A stretch of DNA of 64,000 nucleotides from Hypericibacter terrae (GTDB lineage Bacteria > Pseudomonadota > Alphaproteobacteria > Dongiales > Dongiaceae). The notes under the pieces were generated by a model that was given only the letters and a program-made list of their open reading frames with translations, was not told where the DNA came from and did not search any database. The stretch's first letter is position 1; every line of letters starts with the position of its first letter. Below, piece after piece: positions 26,595 to 34,936 of this stretch. Both the position numbers and the translations under genes were made by a program. The stretch spans positions 5,113,001 through 5,177,000 of the forward strand of contig NZ_CP042906.1 of assembly GCF_008728855.1 (NCBI RefSeq). Reading direction: 5' to 3'.

Positions 26595-27026
26595 GTGCAG
26601 GACATTCTTGTGGTGGATGACGATCCGTCATTCGCCGATTACATCACGACGCTGCTGCGTCGCGATGGCTACAGTGTGACCTGTGTCGATTCGGGAGAGA
26701 AGGCGCTCGAACATTTGGCCGAGCATCCCTGCCGTGTCGTCATCACCGACGTGCTGATGCCCGACATGGACGGGATCGAGCTGCTGCGCGAGATCGGTCA
26801 GCGCGGCCTCGATATCGCTGTGATCGGCATCACCGGCGGCGATCAGGACATGAACAGCCTGGTCTCGCGCCTGTTCGATGCGATGGGGGCCGCCTTCGTC
26901 GCGATGAAGCCGATCGAGCCGCAGAAATTCCTGGCGCGCCTTGCGTACCATGCGGGCCGCAACGGGGGAGACCCGGCGGCGCCTTACCTGGATGGAACGT
27001 CGATTCTCCGCTTCAGGCGACCGTAA
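26595..27026 (+). CDS. Single-domain response regulator (receiver only)
   Basis: The 143-residue protein consists of one receiver domain: DDD at 8-10, phospho-acceptor D52 in VITDVLMPDMDG, a Gly in place of the usual second Thr region (ITGGDQD), and K105 in AMKPIEP. The start is GTG with AAGGAAGA upstream; an in-frame extension to 26400 runs through a promoter-like region. There is no output domain, so it may relay phosphate between the hybrid kinase and another protein. Its 3' end overlaps the convergent dehydratase gene by 14 bp. Confidence 0.85.
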   Translation: MQDILVVDDDPSFADYITTLLRRDGYSVTCVDSGEKALEHLAEHPCRVVITDVLMPDMDGIELLREIGQRGLDIAVIGITGGDQDMNSLVSRLFDAMGAAFVAMKPIEPQKFLARLAYHAGRNGGDPAAPYLDGTSILRFRRP

Positions 27027-28182
27027 AGGCCTTGAGCGCCTCGTCGCTGACGGTGATGCCGAGGCCGGGCTTGGTCGGCAGCGGGATCACGCCGTCGACC
27101 ACGGGCAGCTCGTCCGGCACCAGCTCGCGCCGCAGCCGCGAGTCCGAGAGGCCGTGCGGCAGGAACTCGATGTAGCTGCAGGTGGGCGCGATCGCAGCCA
27201 GATGAGCCGAGGCCGCGATGCCGATCGCCGATTTCCAGCAATGCGGCACCACCACGATGCCGCGGTCGCGCGCATGCATCGCCACGCGCCGCGCCTCGGT
27301 CAGGCCGCCGACGCGGCCGACATCGGGCTGCACCACATCGAGCGCGACACGATCCATCAGCTCGAGGAATTCGAAGCGTGAGTTGAGCCATTCGCCGGCG
27401 GCGACCCGCATCGGCGAGGCCTTCACCAGCTTGGCGTAGCCCTCGTAGTCGTCGCTCGGCAGCGGCGTCTCGATGAAATAGATGTCGTCGTCGGCGAACA
27501 TCTCCATCGCGCGGAGGGCCTCCTTCCAGTCCTGCCAGCAATAGGCGACGTCGACCATCAGGGTCATCTCGGGCCCGACCGCCTGGCGGCAGGCGCGCAC
27601 GATCCGCGCGATCTCGCGATCGTCGGGAATCTGCAGCGAGTTGTGCGAATAGGGGCCCTTGATGCAGATCTCGAGCTTGGCGGCCTTGAAGCCAAGGCGC
27701 TTGGCCTCGACCGCGCGATGCACCAGCACCCTGGTATATTCGTCGAGCGTGTTGCCGTCGGGCAGCAGCGAGGCATAGGGCGTGATGGTGTTGAGGGCGC
27801 CGCCCAGCAGCTGCCAGCAGGGCTTGTTCTCGGCCTTGCCCTTGAGGTCCCAGAGCGCCATGTCGAGCGCACCCATGGCACAGATGCCGAGGCCCCGGCG
27901 CCCGGTCATGGCCGAGCCCTTATACATCCGCTCCCACAAGCCTTCGACATCGCTCGGATCGGCGCCGAGCAGCATTTCCTTGAGACCCAGCCCCATGATG
28001 TGGGTGCCGGGCGCCTCGATCATCGCTTTCGCCACCCAGGGATTGGTGTCGGTCTCGCCGATTCCCACCAGCCCGTCGTCGGTGTGGATCTTCACGACCA
28101 GATTGTCCTGGGCGGAGCTGCAGGCATCGGCCCGGTAATCGGGCACGAGCAGGACGAAACATTCGATCTTGGTGATCTTCAT
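27013..28182 (-). CDS. Enolase-superfamily sugar-acid dehydratase (mandelate racemase group), copy 1
   Basis: The 389-residue protein has an N-terminal capping domain and a (beta/alpha)7 barrel. Active-site residues visible are K169-x-E171, metal ligands D211 (LMVDVAYCW), E238 (FIETPLP) and E264 (AAGEW), and the general base H314 (VVPHCWKSA). Such enzymes dehydrate acid sugars to 2-keto-3-deoxy acids; the exact substrate cannot be read. It is the last gene of the peptide-type ABC operon (ATGA overlap with the ATPase gene), so the transporter probably imports its substrate or a conjugate of it. Confidence 0.88.
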   Translation of the reverse strand: MKITKIECFVLLVPDYRADACSSAQDNLVVKIHTDDGLVGIGETDTNPWVAKAMIEAPGTHIMGLGLKEMLLGADPSDVEGLWERMYKGSAMTGRRGLGICAMGALDMALWDLKGKAENKPCWQLLGGALNTITPYASLLPDGNTLDEYTRVLVHRAVEAKRLGFKAAKLEICIKGPYSHNSLQIPDDREIARIVRACRQAVGPEMTLMVDVAYCWQDWKEALRAMEMFADDDIYFIETPLPSDDYEGYAKLVKASPMRVAAGEWLNSRFEFLELMDRVALDVVQPDVGRVGGLTEARRVAMHARDRGIVVVPHCWKSAIGIAASAHLAAIAPTCSYIEFLPHGLSDSRLRRELVPDELPVVDGVIPLPTKPGLGITVSDEALKAFTVA

Positions 28183-30278
28183 GGCGGGTTCTCACGCAGA
28201 GAGCGGGTGGAGGGCGTCGGCGTCGCGGAAGGCTCGTCGGGCGGCACCCATTGGGCGCGCGCCGTCAGCTCGTCGAGCGGCAGATGGCAATAGATCGACA
28301 CGCCACGCTCGGTCTTGCGCCAGGGCGGCGCCTTCTGCTCGCAGATCGGCCCCGGCTGCCAGGCGCAGCGCCCGGCATAGGGACATCCGGTCGCGAGCGC
28401 CGGTCCGGCCGCGACACGACGAACGTTTGCCGTCGTCCGGCGCGGCCGGTCGGGATCGGGGACCGCCATCAGGAGACTGTGGGTGTAGGGATGGAAGGGC
28501 GGCGAGAAGATGTCCGCCGTGCGGCCCACTTCCATGAGCTGGCCCTGGAACAGCACGCCGATCTTGTCGGCGATCGAGCGCACCACGGCGAGATCGTGCG
28601 AGATGAAGAGCATCGCCACATGATGCTCCTCGCGCAAGCGGCGCAGCAGGTCGAGGACGTTGGCCTGGACCGAGACGTCGAGCGCCGAGAGCACCTCGTC
28701 GCAGAGGAGCAGGGTCGGCCGCGCGATGAGAGCGCGGGCGATCGCGACGCGCTGGCGCTCGCCGCCCGAGAGCTGGTCGGCATAGCGCTCGGCATAGCCG
28801 GCATCGAGACGGACATCGGCCAGAGCCTCGAGCACGCGCTCGCGCATCGCGACCCGGTCGAGATCGAAGAACATCTCGAGCGGACGGGCGAGGATCGTGC
28901 CGATCCTGGCGCGCGGGTTGAGGGAGGCGTCCGGATTCTGGAAGATATACTGGATCTCGCGCCGCTGCTCGCCCGAGCGCTCGCGCACCAGCCCTGCCAA
29001 AGCCAGGCCGTTCAGCTTCACCTGGCCCTCATGCGGCCGCAGCAGGCCGCTGACCGCACGCGCGACGGTCGACTTGCCGCTGCCGGATTCCCCCACGAGC
29101 GCCAGCGTCTCGCCGCGCGCGATGGTGAGGTTGACGTCGCGCACGGCGACGAAGGGCAAGGCCCCCAGGAAGCGCGCGAGTGCGCCGCCGCCGGTCCCGT
29201 AGGCGATCGAGAGATGATCCAGCGCCAGGAGCGGCGGATCGGGCTCGGCAACCGCCCGGGGCAGCGCCGCTTCGCCCGCGGCCGCGACGCTGGGGGCGAG
29301 GAGGCTCCGCCAGCGCTGGCAGGCGACTTCGTGCCCGGGCGCCACGGCATCGAGCGTCTGATGGTTGACCGCGCAGCTCGCCTCCGCGAAATCGCAGCGC
29401 GGCTGGAACGGACAGCCCTCGGGCAGCTCGTTACGGCGGAGAAGGCCGCGCAAGGGCCGCGCGACCGGCTCGTCGGGCCGGTCGATGCGCGGGATCGAGC
29501 CGATCAGGCCGCGCGTATAGGGATGACGGGGCTGGTGGAAGAGCTCGGCCACCGGGGCGATCTCGACCATATGGCCCGCATACATGACGCCGACCCGGTC
29601 GGCGATCTGCGACAGCAGCCCGAGGTCATGCGTCACATAGAGCATCGAGAGCTTGATGCGCCGGCGCAGATCGATCAGCAGCTCGACGATCTGCTCCTGC
29701 GTCGTGACATCGAGCCCGGTGGTGGGCTCGTCCAGCACCACCAGGTCGGGATCGCAGGCGAGCGCCATGGCGATGCAGACGCGCTGCTGCTGGCCGCCGG
29801 AAAGCTGATGCGGATAGCGCTCGACCAGCGCCTTGGGCGTCGGCAGCCCGACCAGCCCGAACAGCTCGATCACGCGCTGGAGCGCCTGGGTCCGGTCGGG
29901 GACGCGCTTGTGCAGCAGCAGGATCTCGGTGACCTGGTCGCCGACCCGCATGCCCGGGTTGAGCGCGGTCGTCGGGTTCTGCGGCACGAAGCTGATCCGG
30001 TTGCCGCGGATCTGGTCGAGCTCATGGCGTTTCAGCTTGAGGAGATCGCGTCCACCGAACTCGATGCGGCCGCCATCGACCCGGCTGCTGGGATGGCGAT
30101 AGCCGAGGAGCTGAAGGGCGACGGTGGACTTGCCGCATCCGGATTCGCCGACCAGGCCGAAGGTCTCGCCGCGCTCGATCGCGAAATTGACGCGATGGAG
30201 CACCGACAGCCAGCCCTCCTGCTGCCGGTATGAAACCTGCAAATCCTCCGTGCGCAGCAGGATGTCGCCGCCGTTCAT
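28179..30278 (-). CDS. Fused dipeptide/oligopeptide-type ABC ATPase (two ATP-binding domains)
   Basis: The 699-residue protein is a tandem DppD-DppF fusion. Domain 1 (about 5-330) has GESGCGKST, LSGGQQQRV and LDEPTTGLD; domain 2 (about 365-690) has GESGSGKST, LSGGERQRVAIARAL and CDEVLSALD. Each ends with the oligopeptide-transporter C-terminal Cys cluster (CPFQPRCDFAEASC and CPYAGRCAWQPGPIC), which in DppD/OppD relatives can bind an iron-sulfur cluster. Walker B of domain 2 is LLLCDEV, a mild variant. ATGA overlaps with the permease upstream and the dehydratase downstream show a tightly coupled operon. Confidence 0.93.
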   Translation of the reverse strand: MNGGDILLRTEDLQVSYRQQEGWLSVLHRVNFAIERGETFGLVGESGCGKSTVALQLLGYRHPSSRVDGGRIEFGGRDLLKLKRHELDQIRGNRISFVPQNPTTALNPGMRVGDQVTEILLLHKRVPDRTQALQRVIELFGLVGLPTPKALVERYPHQLSGGQQQRVCIAMALACDPDLVVLDEPTTGLDVTTQEQIVELLIDLRRRIKLSMLYVTHDLGLLSQIADRVGVMYAGHMVEIAPVAELFHQPRHPYTRGLIGSIPRIDRPDEPVARPLRGLLRRNELPEGCPFQPRCDFAEASCAVNHQTLDAVAPGHEVACQRWRSLLAPSVAAAGEAALPRAVAEPDPPLLALDHLSIAYGTGGGALARFLGALPFVAVRDVNLTIARGETLALVGESGSGKSTVARAVSGLLRPHEGQVKLNGLALAGLVRERSGEQRREIQYIFQNPDASLNPRARIGTILARPLEMFFDLDRVAMRERVLEALADVRLDAGYAERYADQLSGGERQRVAIARALIARPTLLLCDEVLSALDVSVQANVLDLLRRLREEHHVAMLFISHDLAVVRSIADKIGVLFQGQLMEVGRTADIFSPPFHPYTHSLLMAVPDPDRPRRTTANVRRVAAGPALATGCPYAGRCAWQPGPICEQKAPPWRKTERGVSIYCHLPLDELTARAQWVPPDEPSATPTPSTRSLRENPP

Positions 30279-31168
30279 CGGTCGCCCAGCCTGACGCTGC
30301 GCCCGAGGATGCGCGCGAGGCCCTCGGTGAAGAGATTGAGCCCGACCACGAGCGAGGCCAGCGTCAGGCCGGGCCCCAGCACGGTGATCGGCGAGACCAT
30401 CAGCAGGGCGCGGTTCTCGCTGATCATGAGGCCCCATTCCGGGGTCGGCGGGCGCAGGCCGAAGCCCAGGAAGCCCAGCGAGCCGATCAGCACCGGCGCA
30501 TAGCCGGCGCGCAGCGCGAACTCGACCAGCAGCACGCTGGTGGCGTTGGGCAGGAGCTCGCGGCGCATGACCGACCAGGGGCTCTCGCCCCGCAGCCTTG
30601 CCACCGTGACATAGTCGCGGGTGGCGATGTCGATGGCGGCCGCGCGCGCCATGCGGGCGATGCGCGGCGCATAGACCAGCGCCACCACCAGCACCACCAG
30701 GACCGGATTGCCCGCGACCTCGGGGCCGGCGGCCGCCATGGCGAGCAGCGCCAGCACCAGGAAGGGAATGCTGATCAGCGCCTCGATGAAGCGCTGCAGG
30801 ATGTCGTCGAACCAGCCGCCGATATAGCCCGACAGCAGTCCGACGATGGCACCGATGACGAGCCCGAGCGCCGTGCCCGACAGCGACAGCAGGATCACGA
30901 TATGCGAGCCATAGACGACGCGGCTGAGGATGTCGCGGCTCAGCTGGTCGATGCCGAAGGGGTGGGCCCAGCTCATGCCCGAGAGCGGGATGCCCGCCCC
31001 CATCTGGGAATAGCCATAGGGCGCCCAGAACGGGCCGGTCACGGCGACCACCAGATGCACGAAGAGAATGAAGGCGCCGATGCGGAAGCTCTTCGGCGTG
31101 CGGTGCCAGAAGGCGCGCAGGCGACGGGCGCGGGGACGAGGTGCCGGCTGGACGGTGACGGCGGCCAT
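30275..31168 (-). CDS. Peptide-type ABC transporter permease (DppC family)
   Basis: The 297-residue permease has the DppC/OppC N-terminal segment, HPFGIDQLSRDILSRVVYGSHI, GLLSGYIGGWFDDILQRF and the EAA-like loop TRDYVTVARLRGESPWSVMRRELLPN. About six hydrophobic helices are present. The ATG at 31168 follows AAGGGGCGC and lies 4 nt after the stop of the other permease; the longer frame to 31213 overlaps that gene and is not conserved. Confidence 0.92.
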   Translation of the reverse strand: MAAVTVQPAPRPRARRLRAFWHRTPKSFRIGAFILFVHLVVAVTGPFWAPYGYSQMGAGIPLSGMSWAHPFGIDQLSRDILSRVVYGSHIVILLSLSGTALGLVIGAIVGLLSGYIGGWFDDILQRFIEALISIPFLVLALLAMAAAGPEVAGNPVLVVLVVALVYAPRIARMARAAAIDIATRDYVTVARLRGESPWSVMRRELLPNATSVLLVEFALRAGYAPVLIGSLGFLGFGLRPPTPEWGLMISENRALLMVSPITVLGPGLTLASLVVGLNLFTEGLARILGRSVRLGDR

Positions 31169-31172
31169 CGAA

Positions 31173-32123
31173 TCAGCGCCCCTTGAGCCGCGGATTGAGC
31201 AGGATGGCGCCAATATCGGCCAGCAGGTTGGCCGCGATATAGACGGTCGAGGCCAGCATCACCGTCGCCTCGATCACCGGCAGATCGCGCAGCTGCAGCG
31301 AATCCACCAGCAGGCTGCCGAAGCCCGGATAGCCGAACACCTTCTCGACCACCACCACGCCGCCGACGAGATAGCCCAGATTGATCGCGGTCACGTTCAG
31401 CGTCGGCACCAGCGCGTTGGGCAGCGCATGGCGGATCAGCACGCGCGCCGGCGGCAGGCCCTTGAGCTCGGCCATCCGCACATAGTCGGAATCGAGCACC
31501 TCGATGAGATTGTCGCGCAGCATCCGCACCGCATAGACCGCCATGACGATGGCGAGCGTCACGGCCGGCAGGGTCGTGGCCTCGAGATATTCATGCCAGC
31601 CCGAGCTCTGATCGACGATCGACATCGCCGGCAGGATCGGGATGGTGATCACGAAGACGATCATGAGGATCGTCGCCAGCAGAAAATCCGGCATCGACAG
31701 CAGCACCAGGGTCAAGGCCGAGAAGCCGTGATCGACCAGCCGGTCGCGCTTCACCGCCTGGATCAGGGCCGGGATCACCGTCAGCGGGATATAGAGGATG
31801 AAGGCGTAGATCGAGAGCAGGACGGTGTTGTAGATGCGGGGGCCCAGGATATCGATCACGCGCCGGCCGCTGACGAGGGACTGGCCCATATCGCCGGTCA
31901 GGACGCCGCCCAGCCAATGGAGATAGCGCCAGATCGCGGGCTGATCGAGGGCGAGCTTGGCGCGCAGGACCGCCAGCGCCTCGGGCGTGGCGTCGCGGCC
32001 GAGAATGCGCGAGGCGACGTCGCCCGGCAGGATCTCGAGCACGCCGAACACGATGAAGGACACGATCAGGAGGGTGACGACCGTCAGCAGGATGCGGCCG
32101 GTCACGAGGCGCAGCATGACCAT
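31173..32123 (-). CDS. Peptide-type ABC transporter permease (DppB family)
   Basis: The 316-residue permease shows the DppB hallmarks: an N-terminal helix, LPGDVASRILGRDATPE, GDMGQSLVSGRRV, the EAA loop (DYVRMAELKGLPPARVLIRHALPNAL) and EKVFGYPGFGSLLVDSLQLRD. The gene follows the binding-protein gene after 89 bp that contain an intrinsic terminator or attenuator. Confidence 0.92.
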   Translation of the reverse strand: MVMLRLVTGRILLTVVTLLIVSFIVFGVLEILPGDVASRILGRDATPEALAVLRAKLALDQPAIWRYLHWLGGVLTGDMGQSLVSGRRVIDILGPRIYNTVLLSIYAFILYIPLTVIPALIQAVKRDRLVDHGFSALTLVLLSMPDFLLATILMIVFVITIPILPAMSIVDQSSGWHEYLEATTLPAVTLAIVMAVYAVRMLRDNLIEVLDSDYVRMAELKGLPPARVLIRHALPNALVPTLNVTAINLGYLVGGVVVVEKVFGYPGFGSLLVDSLQLRDLPVIEATVMLASTVYIAANLLADIGAILLNPRLKGR

Positions 32124-32174
32124 CGGCGTCGCGTCCCCTCTCCCCGGGCTGTCGGTCGCGCGCGAAAAGAAAAA

Positions 32175-32202
32175 GCCCCGGGCGCAGCGAAGCGCCCGGG
32201 GC
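32175..32202 (-). terminator. Intrinsic terminator/attenuator inside the peptide ABC operon
   Basis: GCCCCGGGCGC (32175-32185) and GCGCCCGGGGC (32192-32202) form a perfect 11-bp stem with a 6-base loop. Read on the minus strand it is followed by TTTTTCTTTTC. It lies 10 nt past the binding-protein stop and before the permeases, so partial termination would favour the binding protein. Confidence 0.8.
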
Positions 32203-32212
32203 CGGCCTCAGC

Positions 32213-33739
32213 CTATTTGCAGCTGAGATTCTCGAAGTTCAGGTTGAAGTTCTGCGCCAGCGGCTGATAGCCATCGCAGCCCTTGCGCAGCGCCACCACC
32301 TGATGGACGAACATCGGCAGGATCAGGCCGCCCTCGGTCGCCAGCATCTTGCCGGCGTCCTGATAGAGCTTCAGGCGTGCGGCCGGATCGACCGTGGTGT
32401 TGGCCTTGAGCAGCAGCGCGTCATAGTCCGGACGGACCCAATGGGTTTCCGGCCATTTCGCGGTCTGCGTATAGGCGACGGCCAGACCTTCTCCAGGCGG
32501 ACGCATCGACCAGGCCGAGGTCACGATCGACTTCTTGAGCCAGACATCGTCCCAGAAGCTTTCCGCCGGGGTCACGATGACGTTGATGTTGAAGCCCGCG
32601 GGCTTCGCCATCTCGGCATAGACCTGGGCCATGCGCACCATGCCGGGCACGCCTTCGGCCGTGTAGAGGTCGAAGCTGAGGCCGTCCGGATATCCCGCTT
32701 CGGCCAGGAGCTTCTTGGCGCCCGCGATATCCTGCTTCGGTGCTTCCTTCACGTAAGACGCCGGGTTCGGAATCGGAACCGGATTGTCGGCACCCGGCTC
32801 GCCATAGCCCAGGAGCACGGTGTCGATCATCGCCTGGCGATCGACCACCATCTTCATCGCCTCGCGCACCTTCACATTGTCGAAGGGCTTGGTGTCGATC
32901 CACATCGAGATCGTCATCGAGTTGGAGGCGCCGGTCTGGAGCAGCGTGACGCTGGGATCGTCCTTGAGGGCCGGGATCACCGACGGATCGACGTTGAGCA
33001 CCAGATCGACCTGCCCGGCCTTGATCGCCGAGACGGCCGCGACGGGCTCCTGCGCCACGGTGATGCGCAGGCAATCCGCCTTGGGCAGCCCCGCCTGCCA
33101 GTAGTTCGGATTCTTCTTGAGGATGCGAACGGGCGCGTTCGGCGTGAACTGCTCCTGCATGAAGGGACCGGTGCCGTCCTCGTGCAGAATCAGGTCTTCA
33201 TGCTTGGCGCCGTCCGGCACGATGTTGGTGAACTTGTTGGTGATCAGCACCGGCAGCTCGGCCACCGGCTTCGGCGTGGTGAAGCTGACGGTGTATTTGT
33301 CGACCGCCTTGATGCCGTTGGCGTCGAGGAAGGCGAGCACGGCTTGCGCGCCCGAGCCCAGCGCCGGATCCAGCAGCCGCTTGAAGCTGTAGACCACGTC
33401 GGCCGAGGTGAAGTCCTTGCCGCTGTGGAACTTGACGCCTTCGCGCAGCTTGAAGGTCCAGGTCAGGCCGTCCGCCGAGGACGACCATTCGGTCGCGAGC
33501 TCGGGCAGCACCTTGAAATTGTCGTCGACATCGACGAGGCGGTTATAGACCGCGAAGGTGTGATAGGCGTCGTCGCCGGAATGCATGTCCGCCGGATCCA
33601 TGGACTGCTTCTCGCCGCTCCACTCATAGCCCAGCACCTTCACGCATTCGTCGCCCGCCGCGGCCCATGCGCCGCCCCCGGTCATGACGAATCCAGCACC
33701 GGCCATCGCGGCCGCCATCAGGCATTTGCGAAATGTCAT
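32213..33739 (-). CDS. Periplasmic peptide/nickel-type solute-binding protein (SBP_bac_5)
   Basis: The 508-residue precursor has a signal peptide (about residues 1-27, MAAAMAGAGFVMTGGGAWAAA) and the family-5 fold, with LATEWSSSADGLTWTFKLREGVKFHSGKDFTSADVVYSFKRLLDP split across the conserved signature. It is the first gene of the transporter-dehydratase operon, with GGAGGAGGGT before the ATG. Family-5 proteins bind peptides but also sugars, opines and other solutes; the dehydratase in the same operon makes a carbohydrate-derived ligand plausible. Two TTCCGG-type operator sites lie upstream. Confidence 0.93.
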   Translation of the reverse strand: MTFRKCLMAAAMAGAGFVMTGGGAWAAAGDECVKVLGYEWSGEKQSMDPADMHSGDDAYHTFAVYNRLVDVDDNFKVLPELATEWSSSADGLTWTFKLREGVKFHSGKDFTSADVVYSFKRLLDPALGSGAQAVLAFLDANGIKAVDKYTVSFTTPKPVAELPVLITNKFTNIVPDGAKHEDLILHEDGTGPFMQEQFTPNAPVRILKKNPNYWQAGLPKADCLRITVAQEPVAAVSAIKAGQVDLVLNVDPSVIPALKDDPSVTLLQTGASNSMTISMWIDTKPFDNVKVREAMKMVVDRQAMIDTVLLGYGEPGADNPVPIPNPASYVKEAPKQDIAGAKKLLAEAGYPDGLSFDLYTAEGVPGMVRMAQVYAEMAKPAGFNINVIVTPAESFWDDVWLKKSIVTSAWSMRPPGEGLAVAYTQTAKWPETHWVRPDYDALLLKANTTVDPAARLKLYQDAGKMLATEGGLILPMFVHQVVALRKGCDGYQPLAQNFNLNFENLSCK

Positions 33740-33852
33740 CGCTGCACCCTCCTCCCCATCAGGCGTTTGCCCCGCCGCCGATCTTCCGCCGACAGCTAAG
33801 GTCGGGGTCGGCCGGTCTGGCGGCCTTGCCCGATTGTTTTATCGCTTTCCCG

Positions 33853-33871
33853 ATTCCGAAATACCGGAATT
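33853..33871. promoter_or_regulatory. IclR-type operator site a (ATTCCG-N6-CGGAAT)
   Basis: Perfect 6-bp arms around AAATAC lie 114 bp before the binding-protein start. On the minus strand it reads AATTCCGGTATTTCGGAAT. The same TTCCGG(T/C)ATT core occurs at 33951, 35749, 38130, 38151 and 42584. Confidence 0.5.
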
Positions 33872-33950
33872 AGGTGCGGTTATCTAGACAGCCACAGTAA
33901 CGGGGTTGGTTTTCTCAAGTCAAGAAAGCGCGGTCGCAGAAGGCTCAGTG

Positions 33951-33966
33951 CGAAATGCCGGAATTG
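33951..33966. promoter_or_regulatory. IclR-type operator site b
   Basis: CGAAATGCCGGAATTG matches site a at nearly all positions. On the minus strand AATTCCGGCATTTCGCACT matches the first site in the iclR promoter (38130-38147) at 17 of 19 positions. It lies between the binding-protein gene and the end of the SDR gene at 33992. Confidence 0.5.
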
Positions 33967-33991
33967 AATCTTGTCCCCGCGACGAGGCCGG

Positions 33992-34810
33992 TCAGAAGAG
34001 ACTCGCGGTCATGCCGCCATCGACGGTCATGACGAGGCCGTTTACGAAGGACGACGCCGGCGAGGCCAGGAACACGACCGGACCCTTCAGCTCATGCGGA
34101 TCGGCCCAGCGCTTCAGCGGCGTGCGATTGGCGATCATCCGATAGAAATCCGGCTTGGCCGTCAGCGTGTCGCTCATCGGCGTCTGGAAATAGCCGGGAG
34201 CCAGCGCGTTGCAGGTGATGCCCTGGCTGCCCAGATCGGACGCCATCGCGTGGGTCAGGCCCACCACGCCATGTTTCGAAACGACATAGGAGGGAATGCC
34301 GGGCCGCGAGACCAGGCCGAGCACCGAGCTGATATTGATGATCCGCCCATAGCCGCCCTTCGCCATCAGCGCCGCCGCCTCGCGGCCCACCACGAAGAGC
34401 GCGTTCAGGTTGACGTTCATGACCCGGTGCCACTCGCCGAGATCGTGATCGGCGATCCCCTGATAGACGGCGATGCCGGCATTGTTGACCAGGATGTCGA
34501 GCCGGCCGCGGCGCTCGCCCAGCTGGCGCAGCGCGGCGGCCACCGCCGCGGCGTCGGTCACGTCGAAGGGCAACCCCTCGACCGAATGGCCCAGCCCTGT
34601 CAGTTCGGCGCAGCGCGTCTCAAGTGCCGCCGGATTGATGTCGTTGAGGACCACATGGGCGCCGGCTTCGGCCAGCGCCTCCGCCATGGCCGCGCCCAGG
34701 CCTTGTGCCGCGCCGGTCACCAGCGCCACGCGGCCCGTGAGGACGAAACGCTCCAGCACCGGCTGGCCGGCGGGAACGGTCGATGACGGAGAGGCGGCGA
34801 CGTCACTCAT
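33992..34810 (-). CDS. SDR-family oxidoreductase, gluconate 5-dehydrogenase-like
   Basis: The 272-residue classical SDR has the NAD(P)-binding TGAAQGLGAAMAE (about residues 33-45), NNAG, catalytic Ser in INISSVLG, and the YxxxK motif YVVSK. The C-terminal GLVMTVDGGMTASLF is typical. The aspartate-containing VVLNDINP after beta-2 favours NAD. It is divergent from an IclR gene with shared operator-like repeats at 34874-34905, so IclR control is likely. Its place among sugar-acid genes suggests oxidation of a keto- or aldonic acid. Confidence 0.9.
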   Translation of the reverse strand: MSDVAASPSSTVPAGQPVLERFVLTGRVALVTGAAQGLGAAMAEALAEAGAHVVLNDINPAALETRCAELTGLGHSVEGLPFDVTDAAAVAAALRQLGERRGRLDILVNNAGIAVYQGIADHDLGEWHRVMNVNLNALFVVGREAAALMAKGGYGRIINISSVLGLVSRPGIPSYVVSKHGVVGLTHAMASDLGSQGITCNALAPGYFQTPMSDTLTAKPDFYRMIANRTPLKRWADPHELKGPVVFLASPASSFVNGLVMTVDGGMTASLF

Positions 34811-34873
34811 GGGCGATGCTCCGCGGATGAACGGCCTTTCGCCGACGCTAGGAGAGGCCGGTGCGGTGTGTCA

Positions 34874-34905
34874 ATATTTGATATCAGTATCACTATTTGA
34901 TACAC
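34874..34905. promoter_or_regulatory. Repeat cluster (TATTTGATA x2 and TGATA-TCAG-TATCA) between SDR and iclR genes
   Basis: TATTTGATA occurs at 34875-34883 and 34894-34902, 19 bp apart (about two helical turns). TGATA (34879-34883) and TATCA (34888-34892) form an inverted repeat between them. The region is AT-rich in a GC-rich setting and serves both divergent genes. The motif differs from TTCCGG, so the two IclR proteins would have separate sites. Confidence 0.5.
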
Positions 34906-34936
34906 GGTCGGCAGGCTCCAGGGCTTGAGGATGGCG

